Shown in pieces: positions 24,958-32,331 of a stretch of 46,985 bases of DNA. The notes below the pieces were generated by a model. That model did no database searches. It had not been told where the DNA came from and was given only the letters and a program-made list of their open reading frames with translations. How positions within the stretch are numbered: the first letter of the stretch is position 1; each line of letters begins with the position of its first letter. The stretch spans positions 1-46,985 of the forward strand of contig JAABSI010000012.1 in NCBI GenBank assembly GCA_011390455.1, read 5' to 3'. Made by a program: the position numbers and the translations under genes. Source of the stretch: Trueperaceae bacterium (GTDB lineage Bacteria > Deinococcota > Deinococci > Deinococcales > Trueperaceae).

Positions 24958-26251
24958 CCACCACCCGTTCCCCGCCCTTGTAGACCGCGCGCACCGCATC
25001 GAAGCCAGGCTCGAAGACCGCCAGGTCGGCCGGCCGCCCCGGCTCGAGCAGGCCGGCGCCCGTGAACTCCGGGAAGCGCCGCGCCACGTTGCCGGTCGCG
25101 AGCGCCAGCGTCGCCGGCAGGTCCATGAGGCCTTCGCGCACGATCGCGAACAGCGGCACCGAGACCGGGTCGTACTTGCTCCCGGCGTAATCCGTGCCCA
25201 CGAAATCGACGAGTCCGGCGCGCACCAGCGCCCGGAACGGAGCGGCGTCCGGCAGGTCGGCCCGCTTGCCCATCAGGTCGAGCCCGGAGAGCTCGAGGGC
25301 GGCGCCCAGCCGGCGGAGTTCGCGCGCGTAGCGCACCGCCTCCTCGGGCAGGAAGCTGGGGTGGTTGCAGTGCCCGGCGATCATGCGCTCGTTGGCCACC
25401 TCGACGACCACGTCGCCGGAGGCCGCCGCGTGGTGGACGATGAAGGGCGCCCCGGTGGCATCGGAGGCCCGGCGTGCCTCGCGCATCCCCTCGTACGCGT
25501 GCGCCATCGAGGGCATGACGCAGGCGACGATGAGTTCGACCACGGCGTCCTCGGTGCACACGCCGGTGAGCCCGGCGCCGGCCATCGCGCGCGCCAGGGC
25601 CGCGCGGTCGAGGTTGGCCGGGTCGATCGCGCGTCCGAGCACCGCCTCCTTGAGCGCGCGCGCCTGGGCGGCGTCGATCGCGACGCCGGCGGCCTTCTGG
25701 ACGGCCGCCGGGAGGTAGGCGTAGTCCTGCATGCCGCCGCCGAGCGTGCCGCCCGCGCCGATCTCGCCGATGCAGCGCGCCCCCTGCGCGAGCAGCTCCG
25801 CCATGGTGGCCCGCTTGTGCGCCTCGGTCAGCCCGGTGCCGTCGGCCTGCTCCGCCGCGCGCACGTTGGCCGGCGAGTGGGCGGTGCACTTGATCACCTC
25901 GAGCGGGTGGGTGCCCGCCAACGCCTGCGACTCGGCCCACAGCGGGAAGCCGTCGACCGACATCGCGGTGGTCGTGCCGCCGCGCAGGTGGCGCTCCTTG
26001 AAGGCCGTCACCTCCTCGGCGGTCAGCGAGGGCGAGCCGGTGGCGTGGATGGGGCCGAGCGTGAGCCCGTGGGCGTGCAGGTTGACGAGCCCGGGCGCGA
26101 CGATCGCGCGCCCCAGCTCCTCGCGGCCGTCGGCCGGGCCCGGTCCGGCGCCGACCGCTGCGATGCGACCCGCCTCGAGCACCACGTGCCCGGGTTCGTG
26201 CACGGTGCGGCCGTCGCCGGTGACGACGGTGCCGACCAGGGTGCGGATCAC
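24947..26251 (-). CDS. Amidohydrolase, enamidase/imidazolonepropionase-like
   Basis: 434 residues from GTG 26251 overlapping the upstream TGA. Metal site: H-A-H in GLVNLHAHGL, histidines in FIVHHAAASGD and MIAGHCNHPSF, and aspartate in FVGTDYAGSKYDP. The central segment GEIGAGGTLGGG and the way the chain ends (GRPADLAVFEPGFDAV) resemble enamidase of nicotinate fermentation and imidazolonepropionase. It would hydrolyse a cyclic enamide or lactam-type C-N bond. Co-transcription with two flavoproteins and a NicX-like protein fits stepwise breakdown of an N-containing ring or conjugate; the substrate is not known. Confidence 0.8.
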   Translation of the reverse strand: MIRTLVGTVVTGDGRTVHEPGHVVLEAGRIAAVGAGPGPADGREELGRAIVAPGLVNLHAHGLTLGPIHATGSPSLTAEEVTAFKERHLRGGTTTAMSVDGFPLWAESQALAGTHPLEVIKCTAHSPANVRAAEQADGTGLTEAHKRATMAELLAQGARCIGEIGAGGTLGGGMQDYAYLPAAVQKAAGVAIDAAQARALKEAVLGRAIDPANLDRAALARAMAGAGLTGVCTEDAVVELIVACVMPSMAHAYEGMREARRASDATGAPFIVHHAAASGDVVVEVANERMIAGHCNHPSFLPEEAVRYARELRRLGAALELSGLDLMGKRADLPDAAPFRALVRAGLVDFVGTDYAGSKYDPVSVPLFAIVREGLMDLPATLALATGNVARRFPEFTGAGLLEPGRPADLAVFEPGFDAVRAVYKGGERVVGGA

Positions 26252-27381
26252 CCGCCCACCGGGACGCGGGCCCACGAGTAGGGCGTCAGGTCGTGGGTGG
26301 TGGGGCGACCCTGGATGAGTTCGGCCAGCGACTGGCCGATCACCGGCCCGAGCGTCACGCCGCTGTGGGTGACGGCGGTGTACACGCCGGGGTGGCCGGG
26401 CACCTCGCCGAGGACCGGCAGGTCGTCGAAGGGCTTGGGGCGGATGCCCGCGTACGAGCGGATCACGCGCACGTCGCCGAGCGAGGGCGCGAGCGCGAGC
26501 ACGTCCTTGAGCGCCTTCTGCAGGCCCTCGTACGTGTTGACGTTCTCCGTCTGGTCGGTCTCCATGACCCGCCCCATCAGGATGATGCCTCGCTCGATCA
26601 GCTGGCGCACGCTCCCGTTGGCGAGGATGTGGTGGACCGTCGGCGGCATCGGCTCGGAGACCATCACCTGGCCGCGCGACGGCTTCACCGGCAGCTCGAA
26701 GCCGATCATGCGCGCGAGCTCGATGCTCCAGACGCCAGCCGCCAGCACGAGCCGCCGTGCGTGCACGGTGCCGGTGCTGGTGGTGATGCGGTATACGTCC
26801 GCCTCGCGCGCCACGGCGGTCACCTCGGTGTACGGCCGGAAATCGGCGCCCGCCTCGCGCGCGAGCCGGTTCATGGCGTACATGACCGAGAACGGGTTCA
26901 CGCAGCCGTCGAGCGGACCGTAGATGGCGCCCTTGATGTGCTCGGGCGAGACGATCGGCTCCTTGGCGGCGACCTCGTCGGGCGTGAGCAGGTGGCACTC
27001 GATGCCGGCCTCGTTCTGCTCGCGGACCGTCCGCTGCGCCTCCTCGAGCTGCGCGTCGGTCCAGAGGATCGAGAGGCCGCCGGAGCGTTCGTACTGGAAG
27101 TCGACCCCGTGCTCGCGCGCGAGCGCCTCGTAGCGCAACGAGCTCGCGTAGCTGAAGCGGCCGTAGAAGCCGGGCGTCTTGGTCGACACGTAGATCCAGG
27201 CGTGGGTGGCGCCCGAGGTGCCGGAGGCGGTGTACCCGCGCTCGAGGAGCAGCGTGTCGAGGCCCTCGCGGGCGAGGTCGAAGGCGATGAAGTTGCCGAG
27301 CACCCCGCCGCCGAGCACGGCGACGTCGTGGACGTGCGTCGCCGCGTTCACGCGGGCCCCGCTCACGCCGCCCCCGCTCAC
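26248..27381 (-). CDS. DAO-type FAD oxidoreductase, opine oxidase B/HcnC-like subunit
   Basis: 377 residues from GTG 27381 (GTGA overlap with the upstream gene); two more in-frame GTGs at 27366 and 27351 are possible starts because the leader repeats GTGAGCGGGGS. The dinucleotide motif VAVLGGGVLGN, with LLLERGYTASGTSG after the second strand, marks a glycine/sarcosine-oxidase-type flavoprotein. The C-terminal FAD contact is YAGIRPKPFDDLPVLG with THSGVTLGP near the end. The pairing with an upstream Fe-S flavoprotein is the arrangement of opine oxidases (OoxA-OoxB), HcnB-HcnC and D-hydroxyproline dehydrogenase. It should oxidise a C-N bond of a secondary amine or amino acid. Confidence 0.85.
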   Translation of the reverse strand: MSGGGVSGARVNAATHVHDVAVLGGGVLGNFIAFDLAREGLDTLLLERGYTASGTSGATHAWIYVSTKTPGFYGRFSYASSLRYEALAREHGVDFQYERSGGLSILWTDAQLEEAQRTVREQNEAGIECHLLTPDEVAAKEPIVSPEHIKGAIYGPLDGCVNPFSVMYAMNRLAREAGADFRPYTEVTAVAREADVYRITTSTGTVHARRLVLAAGVWSIELARMIGFELPVKPSRGQVMVSEPMPPTVHHILANGSVRQLIERGIILMGRVMETDQTENVNTYEGLQKALKDVLALAPSLGDVRVIRSYAGIRPKPFDDLPVLGEVPGHPGVYTAVTHSGVTLGPVIGQSLAELIQGRPTTHDLTPYSWARVPVGG

Positions 27382-28664
27382 GCGGGACCCTCGCCGGCGT
27401 ACATGGCGCGGGCCGTCAGCGGCCGCACCGGCGGACGCACCCGCATCGGCGGGAGCGTGGCGACGTCGACGCCACCGACCACGTCGAGCAGCCGGACGAC
27501 CGCCCGGTGGCAGCCGCGCCCCTGGCATGGCCCCATGCCGGCCTTCGCCTGCCGCTTGACGTCGTCCACCGAGCGGGCGCCGTCGCGGATGCTCGCGCTC
27601 GCCTCGGCGTAGGTCGTGCCGGTGCAGAAGCAGACGGGGCGCGTCGCCGTCGGGTCGAGGTCGCGGTAGACGGGCGGGATCGATGCGGGCGCCCGCTTCG
27701 GCGCCGGCGGCCGCTGGGCGAGCAGCGCGTCGAGGCGCGCGACCGGCACGCGGCCCGCGCGCACCGCGGCGGCGACCCCGGCGATCGTGCCGCTGGCGCT
27801 CGACGCCTCGCCGCCCACCGCGCCCGCGAGCGACCCGGCCAGGAACAGCCCGCCGAGCTCGGTGGCGCCGTCGGCGCCGCAGCGCGGCCGGAAGCCGGCC
27901 TGGTAGCCCTCGAAGTGCGCGGTGCACCCGGCGAGCGCGGCCAACTCCCCGGCCGCGGTCCGCGGACCGGACACGACGACCCAGGCCGCCGGGAAGGTGC
28001 GCGAGCTTCCGTCGACGAGCCGTACGGCCACCTCGCGCACGCTCGGGTCGCCGTGCGCCTCGGGGGCGCCGTCGATGACGACCACGTCGCACGCGGCTCG
28101 GCGCGCGCGCGCGCCGAGCAGGACCACGTCCTCGACCCCCTCGCGCACGAGCAGCGCGACGAGGTCGTCCGCGTCGTCGCCGTCGATCACGACCACGGCC
28201 TCGTCGCGGCGCACGAGCCCCTCCTCGAGCGCGCGCACCAGGCCGAGCGGGGTGACGACGCCGTCGAGCTCGTGGCCCGGGAAGGGGCTGCGCGCGACGT
28301 ACGAGCCGGTCGCGAGGACGACCTGCTCCGCGTCGAGGCGTTCGGTGCCGCGTCCGCCCCGCGCCACCGCGAGCGTCCATCCGGGGAACAGACCCCAGGC
28401 GAGCGCGTCGGCCACGAAGGTCGCCTCGCCGGCCGCGGCGCGCAGCCGCGCGATCTCGGCGACCGCGCCGGCGTCGTGCCGGAGCGGCGGCGACAGCCAG
28501 GCCCCGTCCGGGTCGTGCGCCGACGCGCCCAGCGCGCCGCTCACGCGCCCGCCGGGCGTCCGGCGCTCGTCGACGACGGCGACCGACAGGCCGGCCTCCG
28601 TCGCCGCCGCTGCCGCCGCCAGGCCGGCTCGGCCGGCCCCCACCACGATCAGATCCATCCGCAT
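27378..28664 (-). CDS. FAD oxidoreductase with BFD-like [2Fe-2S] segment, opine oxidase A/HcnB-like subunit
   Basis: 428 residues from ATG 28664 (GGAAGG about ten bases upstream; GTG 28673 is an alternative). The N-terminal FAD motif is VVGAGRAGLAAA, followed by TGSYVARSPFPG. The middle nucleotide region is degraded (VVVIDGDDADDL in place of G-x-G-x-x-G), so NAD(P)H binding may be lost. Near residues 355-400 the cysteine pattern CFCTGTTYAEA...GPCQGRGC matches a bacterioferritin-ferredoxin-like 2Fe-2S module, as in HcnB and OoxA. It is the first gene of the minus operon and transfers electrons for the DAO-like partner it overlaps. No small HcnA-like ferredoxin subunit is present nearby. Confidence 0.85.
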   Translation of the reverse strand: MRMDLIVVGAGRAGLAAAAAATEAGLSVAVVDERRTPGGRVSGALGASAHDPDGAWLSPPLRHDAGAVAEIARLRAAAGEATFVADALAWGLFPGWTLAVARGGRGTERLDAEQVVLATGSYVARSPFPGHELDGVVTPLGLVRALEEGLVRRDEAVVVIDGDDADDLVALLVREGVEDVVLLGARARRAACDVVVIDGAPEAHGDPSVREVAVRLVDGSSRTFPAAWVVVSGPRTAAGELAALAGCTAHFEGYQAGFRPRCGADGATELGGLFLAGSLAGAVGGEASSASGTIAGVAAAVRAGRVPVARLDALLAQRPPAPKRAPASIPPVYRDLDPTATRPVCFCTGTTYAEASASIRDGARSVDDVKRQAKAGMGPCQGRGCHRAVVRLLDVVGGVDVATLPPMRVRPPVRPLTARAMYAGEGPA

Positions 28665-28718
28665 ACCCGTCACGCCCTTCCTGCGGTCGCCCCGGCCGCC
28701 CGTGATCGGACCCGACGG

Positions 28719-28747
28719 TTGACGCACGCCTTGGAGGCCCCTACGAT
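28719..28747 (+). promoter_or_regulatory. Sigma-70-like promoter for the cysteine hydrolase gene
   Basis: TTGACG (28719-28724), 17 bases, TACGAT (28742-28747), pointing right; start expected near 28754, about 76 bases before ATG 28830. Its -10 almost completely overlaps that of the opposite promoter at 28743-28771. Confidence 0.65.
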
Positions 28748-28771
28748 AGGCCGCAAGTTCTCTTGCGTCAA
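28743..28771 (-). promoter_or_regulatory. Sigma-70-like promoter for the flavoprotein operon
   Basis: On the minus strand TTGACG (28771-28766), 17 bases, TATCGT (28748-28743); start expected near 28736, some 70 bases before ATG 28664. It mirrors the plus-strand promoter: the two -35 boxes form a perfect 9-base inverted repeat (GTTGACGCA 28718-28726, TGCGTCAAC 28764-28772). Confidence 0.6.
28752..28767. promoter_or_regulatory. Dyad CGCAAG-TTCT-CTTGCG, candidate operator
   Basis: A perfect 6-base inverted repeat with a 4-base centre covering the start region of the rightward promoter and touching the -35 of the leftward one. A related dyad, TGCAA-N6-TTGCA, follows at 28783-28798. Both share the half-site GCAA/TTGC and could be sites for the RpiR regulator at 24043 or another repressor. 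That assignment is inference. Confidence 0.45.
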
Positions 28772-28829
28772 CGTCTCATTCATGCAACGAAGCTTGCAGG
28801 GCGGACGTGGCGCACGCCGAGGAGGCGCC

Positions 28830-29537
28830 ATGGCCCGCCCCATCGACCCGCGCGACCCGTACATCGGCTGGCGCCAGCGCCTCCCGGAGCTCGACGTCCA
28901 CGCCGACGACACCGCCCTCGTCGTGATCGACATGCAGTACTCGTGCGCCAGCGCCGACCACGGCACGCACGCCGAGCGCCGCGCCCTGGGCTTCGGCGAG
29001 GCGGTCGACTACATCGCCGAGCGCACCGCCACGGTCGTCCCCAACATCGCGCGGCTGCAAGCCGCCTTCCGCGAGCGCGGCATGGAGGTCGTCTTCGCGC
29101 GCATCTGCGCGCTCACGCAGGACGGCCGCGACCGCAGCAAGGCGCACAAGGACCTCGCCAACCACTCCCCCGACGGCACGCTCGAGGCGACGATCCTCGC
29201 CGAACTGGCCCCGGTGGGCGACGAGCTGGTCTTCGACAAGACCGGCGGCAGCGTCTTCAACTCGACCACCATCCACTACGTGCTCGGCAACATGGGGATC
29301 CGCAACCTGATCTTCGTCGGGATGATGACCGGCGGCTGCGTCGAGTCCTCGGTCCGCGACGCCAAGGACCTGGGCTACGGCGTCGTGATGGTCGCCGATG
29401 CCACCGCCACGTGGACCGCGGCGATGCAGGAGAACTCCGAGCAGGTGGTCGACGAGGTGTTCGGCAAGGTCAAGGACACCGACGAGGTGCTCGCGATGCT
29501 CGAGGCGGTGCCGGTGCGCGCCGCGGTCGCGACCTAG
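28830..29537 (+). CDS. Isochorismatase-like cysteine hydrolase
   Basis: 235 residues from ATG 28830 with GAGGAGG upstream (a longer open frame to the left crosses the promoters and is not real). The catalytic triad of the family is visible: D34 (VVIDMQ), K137 (FDKTGGSVF) and C170 (GGCVESSVRDA). Members include N-carbamoylsarcosine amidase, maleamate amidase (NicF), nicotinamidase and biuret hydrolase. A longer N-terminus with YIGWRQRLPELD suggests the carbamoylsarcosine/ureidoacrylate-amidase side of the family. It is divergent from the flavoprotein operon and its stop overlaps the stop of the convergent gene by 4 bases. It likely hydrolyses a carbamoyl or amide bond to release ammonia. Confidence 0.92.
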   Translation: MARPIDPRDPYIGWRQRLPELDVHADDTALVVIDMQYSCASADHGTHAERRALGFGEAVDYIAERTATVVPNIARLQAAFRERGMEVVFARICALTQDGRDRSKAHKDLANHSPDGTLEATILAELAPVGDELVFDKTGGSVFNSTTIHYVLGNMGIRNLIFVGMMTGGCVESSVRDAKDLGYGVVMVADATATWTAAMQENSEQVVDEVFGKVKDTDEVLAMLEAVPVRAAVAT

Positions 29538-31087
29538 ACGTCCCCCTCCGGGTAGCGCGCGGCCCGCCACGTGGCCCGATCCGCCGCGCGGAAGGCGCGC
29601 ACGTCGAGGCGCCCGAAGGCCGCCTCGGCCTCGCGCCGCGCCGCCTCCAACACCGCCGGCAGGTCGACGCGCACGTGGCGGCCATCCTCGAGCAGGACCT
29701 CGCCCCCCGCCACGACGTGGGCCACGTCGCGCCCGGTCGCGTACTGGACGAGCAGGTGGGGAAGCGTCTCGGGGTACCACGGGGTCAGGTGCGCCTGGCG
29801 GAGGTCGACGGCGATCAGGTCGGCCGCCTTGCCGACCTCCAGCGACCCCACCTCGGCCTCGAGGCCGAGCGCTCGGGCGGCGTCGATCGTGACCATCCGC
29901 AGCGCCCTGCCCGGCGGCAGCGCGTGTTGCGACCGGTGCCGCGCCCACTGATGCCAGAGCGCGCGCGAGGGCTCGCGCAGCAGGTCGTAGCTGGCGTACG
30001 GCGCCGCGCCGTCCGTGGCGATCGCGACGTTGGCGCCCGCCTCGAGCAGCTCCACGATGGGCGCCACCCCGTACCAGAGGTCCTCGTGGGTGTGCGCCAC
30101 GGTCGCGACGTGCACCCCGCGCTCGCCCAGGACGGCGACCTCGTCGGGCTCGAAGCCGTTGCCGTGCGCGACGACCACGTCGGGCCCCAGCAGGTGCGCG
30201 ACGACCTCGTCCCCGAAGTGCCGGCGCGCGAAGGCGACCGAGCCGCGGAACAGATGGGTGTGGAGCTGAACGCCGTGGCGGTCGGCGAGCGCGCGCATCT
30301 CGAGGGCATGCTCGCGCATGCGCGGCACGTCGCTCGCCTCGGGGAGCCGGTGCCCCGCGAGCCGCCCGTGCGCCACGTGGCGGCCCAGCAGGTAGGGGGG
30401 CGCCAGCTGCACGCGCACGCGCCCCGCGCCGGAGCCGTGCCAGCGCTCGATGGCGGCGACCGAGTTCGCGACCGCCTCCTCGTAGCCGTACACGAACGAA
30501 CGCCAGGCGCCGTCCACCTGGCGGCGCACGGTCCAGGGCGCCTCCAGGTGCGGGAACACCGGGTCGGGCGGCCCCACCCCCACCGCGAGGCGCAGGCCGG
30601 CGTCCAGGTACGCCCGTACGTTCGCCTCGGTGAAGGCGAGGTCGTCCATGCGCGCGGGCGTGGCGCCGACGATCGACTGACCGGTCGTCACGCCGAAGCG
30701 CAACCGCTCGGCCGCCGCGAGCGCCGCTTCGGCCGCCCACCAGGCGGGCGTGGTCGCCTCGAAGTAGAGCCGGCCGGCGGGCCAGCCGTGGTCAGGATGG
30801 AAGTGGCCGCGCACCAGCCCGTGGCCGGCGTGGCCGTACGTGTCGACCAGGCCCGGCAGCAGCACGTGGCCGGCCGCGTCGAGCGTGCGCGTGCCGCGGA
30901 AGCGCGCGACCAGCTCGGCGCGCGCGCCCACTGCGACGATGCGGCCGGCGTCCACCGCCACGGCACCTTCCGGGATCACCCGGTCGTCGGCGTCCATCGT
31001 GGCGACGGGGCCGCCGAGGACGAGCAGGTCGACGCTGCGCGGTGCCGTCGGCGACGCGTCGGCGCCCTCGGCGGCGCCGACGGTCAC
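29534..31087 (-). CDS. Amidohydrolase (TrzA/AtzA/cytosine-deaminase-like) with His-to-Tyr change in metal motif
   Basis: 517 residues from GTG 31087 (GTGA overlap). Composite-domain amidohydrolase: LLVLGGPVATMDADDRVI at the N-terminus, LLPGLVDTYGHAGHG at 77-90, HTHLFRG, VVAHGNGF and the metal/catalytic aspartate in IATDGAAPYASYD. The first motif should read D-x-H-x-H; here it is D82-T-Y84-G-H86. A single base (TAC for CAC at 30836-30838) separates this from the normal motif. Other ligands remain, so activity may be altered rather than lost. It is the last gene of the 14-kb minus run; a deaminase or dechlorinase-type C-N hydrolase on a heterocycle would be the standard role. Confidence 0.85.
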   Translation of the reverse strand: MTVGAAEGADASPTAPRSVDLLVLGGPVATMDADDRVIPEGAVAVDAGRIVAVGARAELVARFRGTRTLDAAGHVLLPGLVDTYGHAGHGLVRGHFHPDHGWPAGRLYFEATTPAWWAAEAALAAAERLRFGVTTGQSIVGATPARMDDLAFTEANVRAYLDAGLRLAVGVGPPDPVFPHLEAPWTVRRQVDGAWRSFVYGYEEAVANSVAAIERWHGSGAGRVRVQLAPPYLLGRHVAHGRLAGHRLPEASDVPRMREHALEMRALADRHGVQLHTHLFRGSVAFARRHFGDEVVAHLLGPDVVVAHGNGFEPDEVAVLGERGVHVATVAHTHEDLWYGVAPIVELLEAGANVAIATDGAAPYASYDLLREPSRALWHQWARHRSQHALPPGRALRMVTIDAARALGLEAEVGSLEVGKAADLIAVDLRQAHLTPWYPETLPHLLVQYATGRDVAHVVAGGEVLLEDGRHVRVDLPAVLEAARREAEAAFGRLDVRAFRAADRATWRAARYPEGDV

Positions 31088-32331
31088 GGGTACGCGAACG
31101 GGTCGAACGGCGCTCCGAGGGCCTCGCCGACCGCGTCGACGAAGGTGCGCGTGGTCTGCGGGGTGCGGTAGATCAGGTCGATGAAGCGCTGGCGGAGCGC
31201 CGGGTCGTGCTCCATGCGCTTCAGGGCCTCGTTCACCACCCGGCGGCCGTAGTAGTACTGCGGGTAGTGGGTGCGCGAGACGGCGTTGGTGAAGAAGCCG
31301 TAGGCGCGCTCCGCGTCCTCGCGGAGCACGAAGTGGTCGACCATCCGCTGCACGGCCTCGTCGCGCGTCATCTGGCCGGTGTTCACGAGCAGGCAGCAGT
31401 CGTTCATCGCGATGCGCCCGAGGTCCTTGTAGACCTGCCCCATGCGCAGCCCGAGCGCCTCGCGCGAGTCGCCCACGTCCCAGCCGATCAGGTGCATCGC
31501 GACCTCGGGGCCCCCCTCGAAGATCGGGTTGGTCGGGGCGTTGCGGGTGTAGAAGGCCGCCTCGATCGGCCAGCGCCCCGCGCGGAACAGTTCGTCCCAC
31601 AGCGTGTAGAAGGTCTGGTGGCCCGGGTACGCCTCGTGGCAGAGCACCTGCACGAAGACGTCGCGCTGCCAGTCCTTGTCGACGTTGAAATGCAGCCAGC
31701 CGCGGTAGTCCCCGGTGTACGCCGACCGTCCGCTGTAGAAGACGTCGCGCACGCCGGTGAAGGAGTCGACCCCCTCCCCCTCCGGGAGCGGCGTCACCTT
31801 GGCGAGCGTGTCGACGCGGGCGCGGTCCAGGATCGTCTTGCCGAACTCGATCACGGCGTCGCCGGTCATGCTCGTCGCCGCGAGCCAGGCCTCGACCTGC
31901 TGCTCCAGGCTGCCCGTGTACCCGAGCTGGCCGAGGCCCTCGGCCAGCTCGGCGCGCAGGCGCTCGGCCTCGCTCGCCGGGATGAGCTGGAAGTCGACCT
32001 GGATGATGTCGCGGACCAGGTCGAGGTAGGGGCGGTCCTCGGTGCGCAGGACCGACAGCACCGCCTGGGCGCCCGTGACGACGCCCTCCATGTAGGCGCG
32101 CGGGTGGCCCGTCAACCGCTTGGCCGCGGCCGCCACGTCGTCGAGCGTCGCCGCGACCGCGTCGAGGGTGGTGTGGGTCGGCTCGGTGCCGCTGTAGTTC
32201 GAGAGCAGCATCTCGCGCCCCAGGTACTCCGGTCGCTCGCCGATGGCGCTCATCGAGGCGATCGCGTCGACGAAGCGGCGCCCGGTCGCGGGATCGGTGT
32301 AGGCCATCGGTTCGGTCGTCGGCACGGTCAT
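31084..32331 (-). CDS. DUF885 family putative metallopeptidase
   Basis: 415 residues from ATG 32331 (ATGA overlap with the M20 stop). The hallmark VLCHEAYPGHQTFYTLWDELF is near residue 220, a H-E-x-x-P-G-H motif characteristic of DUF885 proteins, thought to be zinc carboxypeptidase-like (gluzincin fold). A second conserved block reads RIAMNDCCLLVNTGQMTRDEAV. Many DUF885 proteins are about 550-600 residues and secreted; this one is shorter and has no signal peptide, so it is cytosolic. With M20, AspA-like and amidohydrolase neighbours, a role in hydrolysing the imported peptide-like compound is likely. Confidence 0.85.
   Translation of the reverse strand: MTVPTTEPMAYTDPATGRRFVDAIASMSAIGERPEYLGREMLLSNYSGTEPTHTTLDAVAATLDDVAAAAKRLTGHPRAYMEGVVTGAQAVLSVLRTEDRPYLDLVRDIIQVDFQLIPASEAERLRAELAEGLGQLGYTGSLEQQVEAWLAATSMTGDAVIEFGKTILDRARVDTLAKVTPLPEGEGVDSFTGVRDVFYSGRSAYTGDYRGWLHFNVDKDWQRDVFVQVLCHEAYPGHQTFYTLWDELFRAGRWPIEAAFYTRNAPTNPIFEGGPEVAMHLIGWDVGDSREALGLRMGQVYKDLGRIAMNDCCLLVNTGQMTRDEAVQRMVDHFVLREDAERAYGFFTNAVSRTHYPQYYYGRRVVNEALKRMEHDPALRQRFIDLIYRTPQTTRTFVDAVGEALGAPFDPFAYP

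Noticed and set aside
27507..28829. Long upstream extension of the cysteine hydrolase frame
   Set aside because: It is antisense to the flavoprotein gene and passes through both promoters; ATG 28830 has GAGGAGG and matches the family N-terminus.
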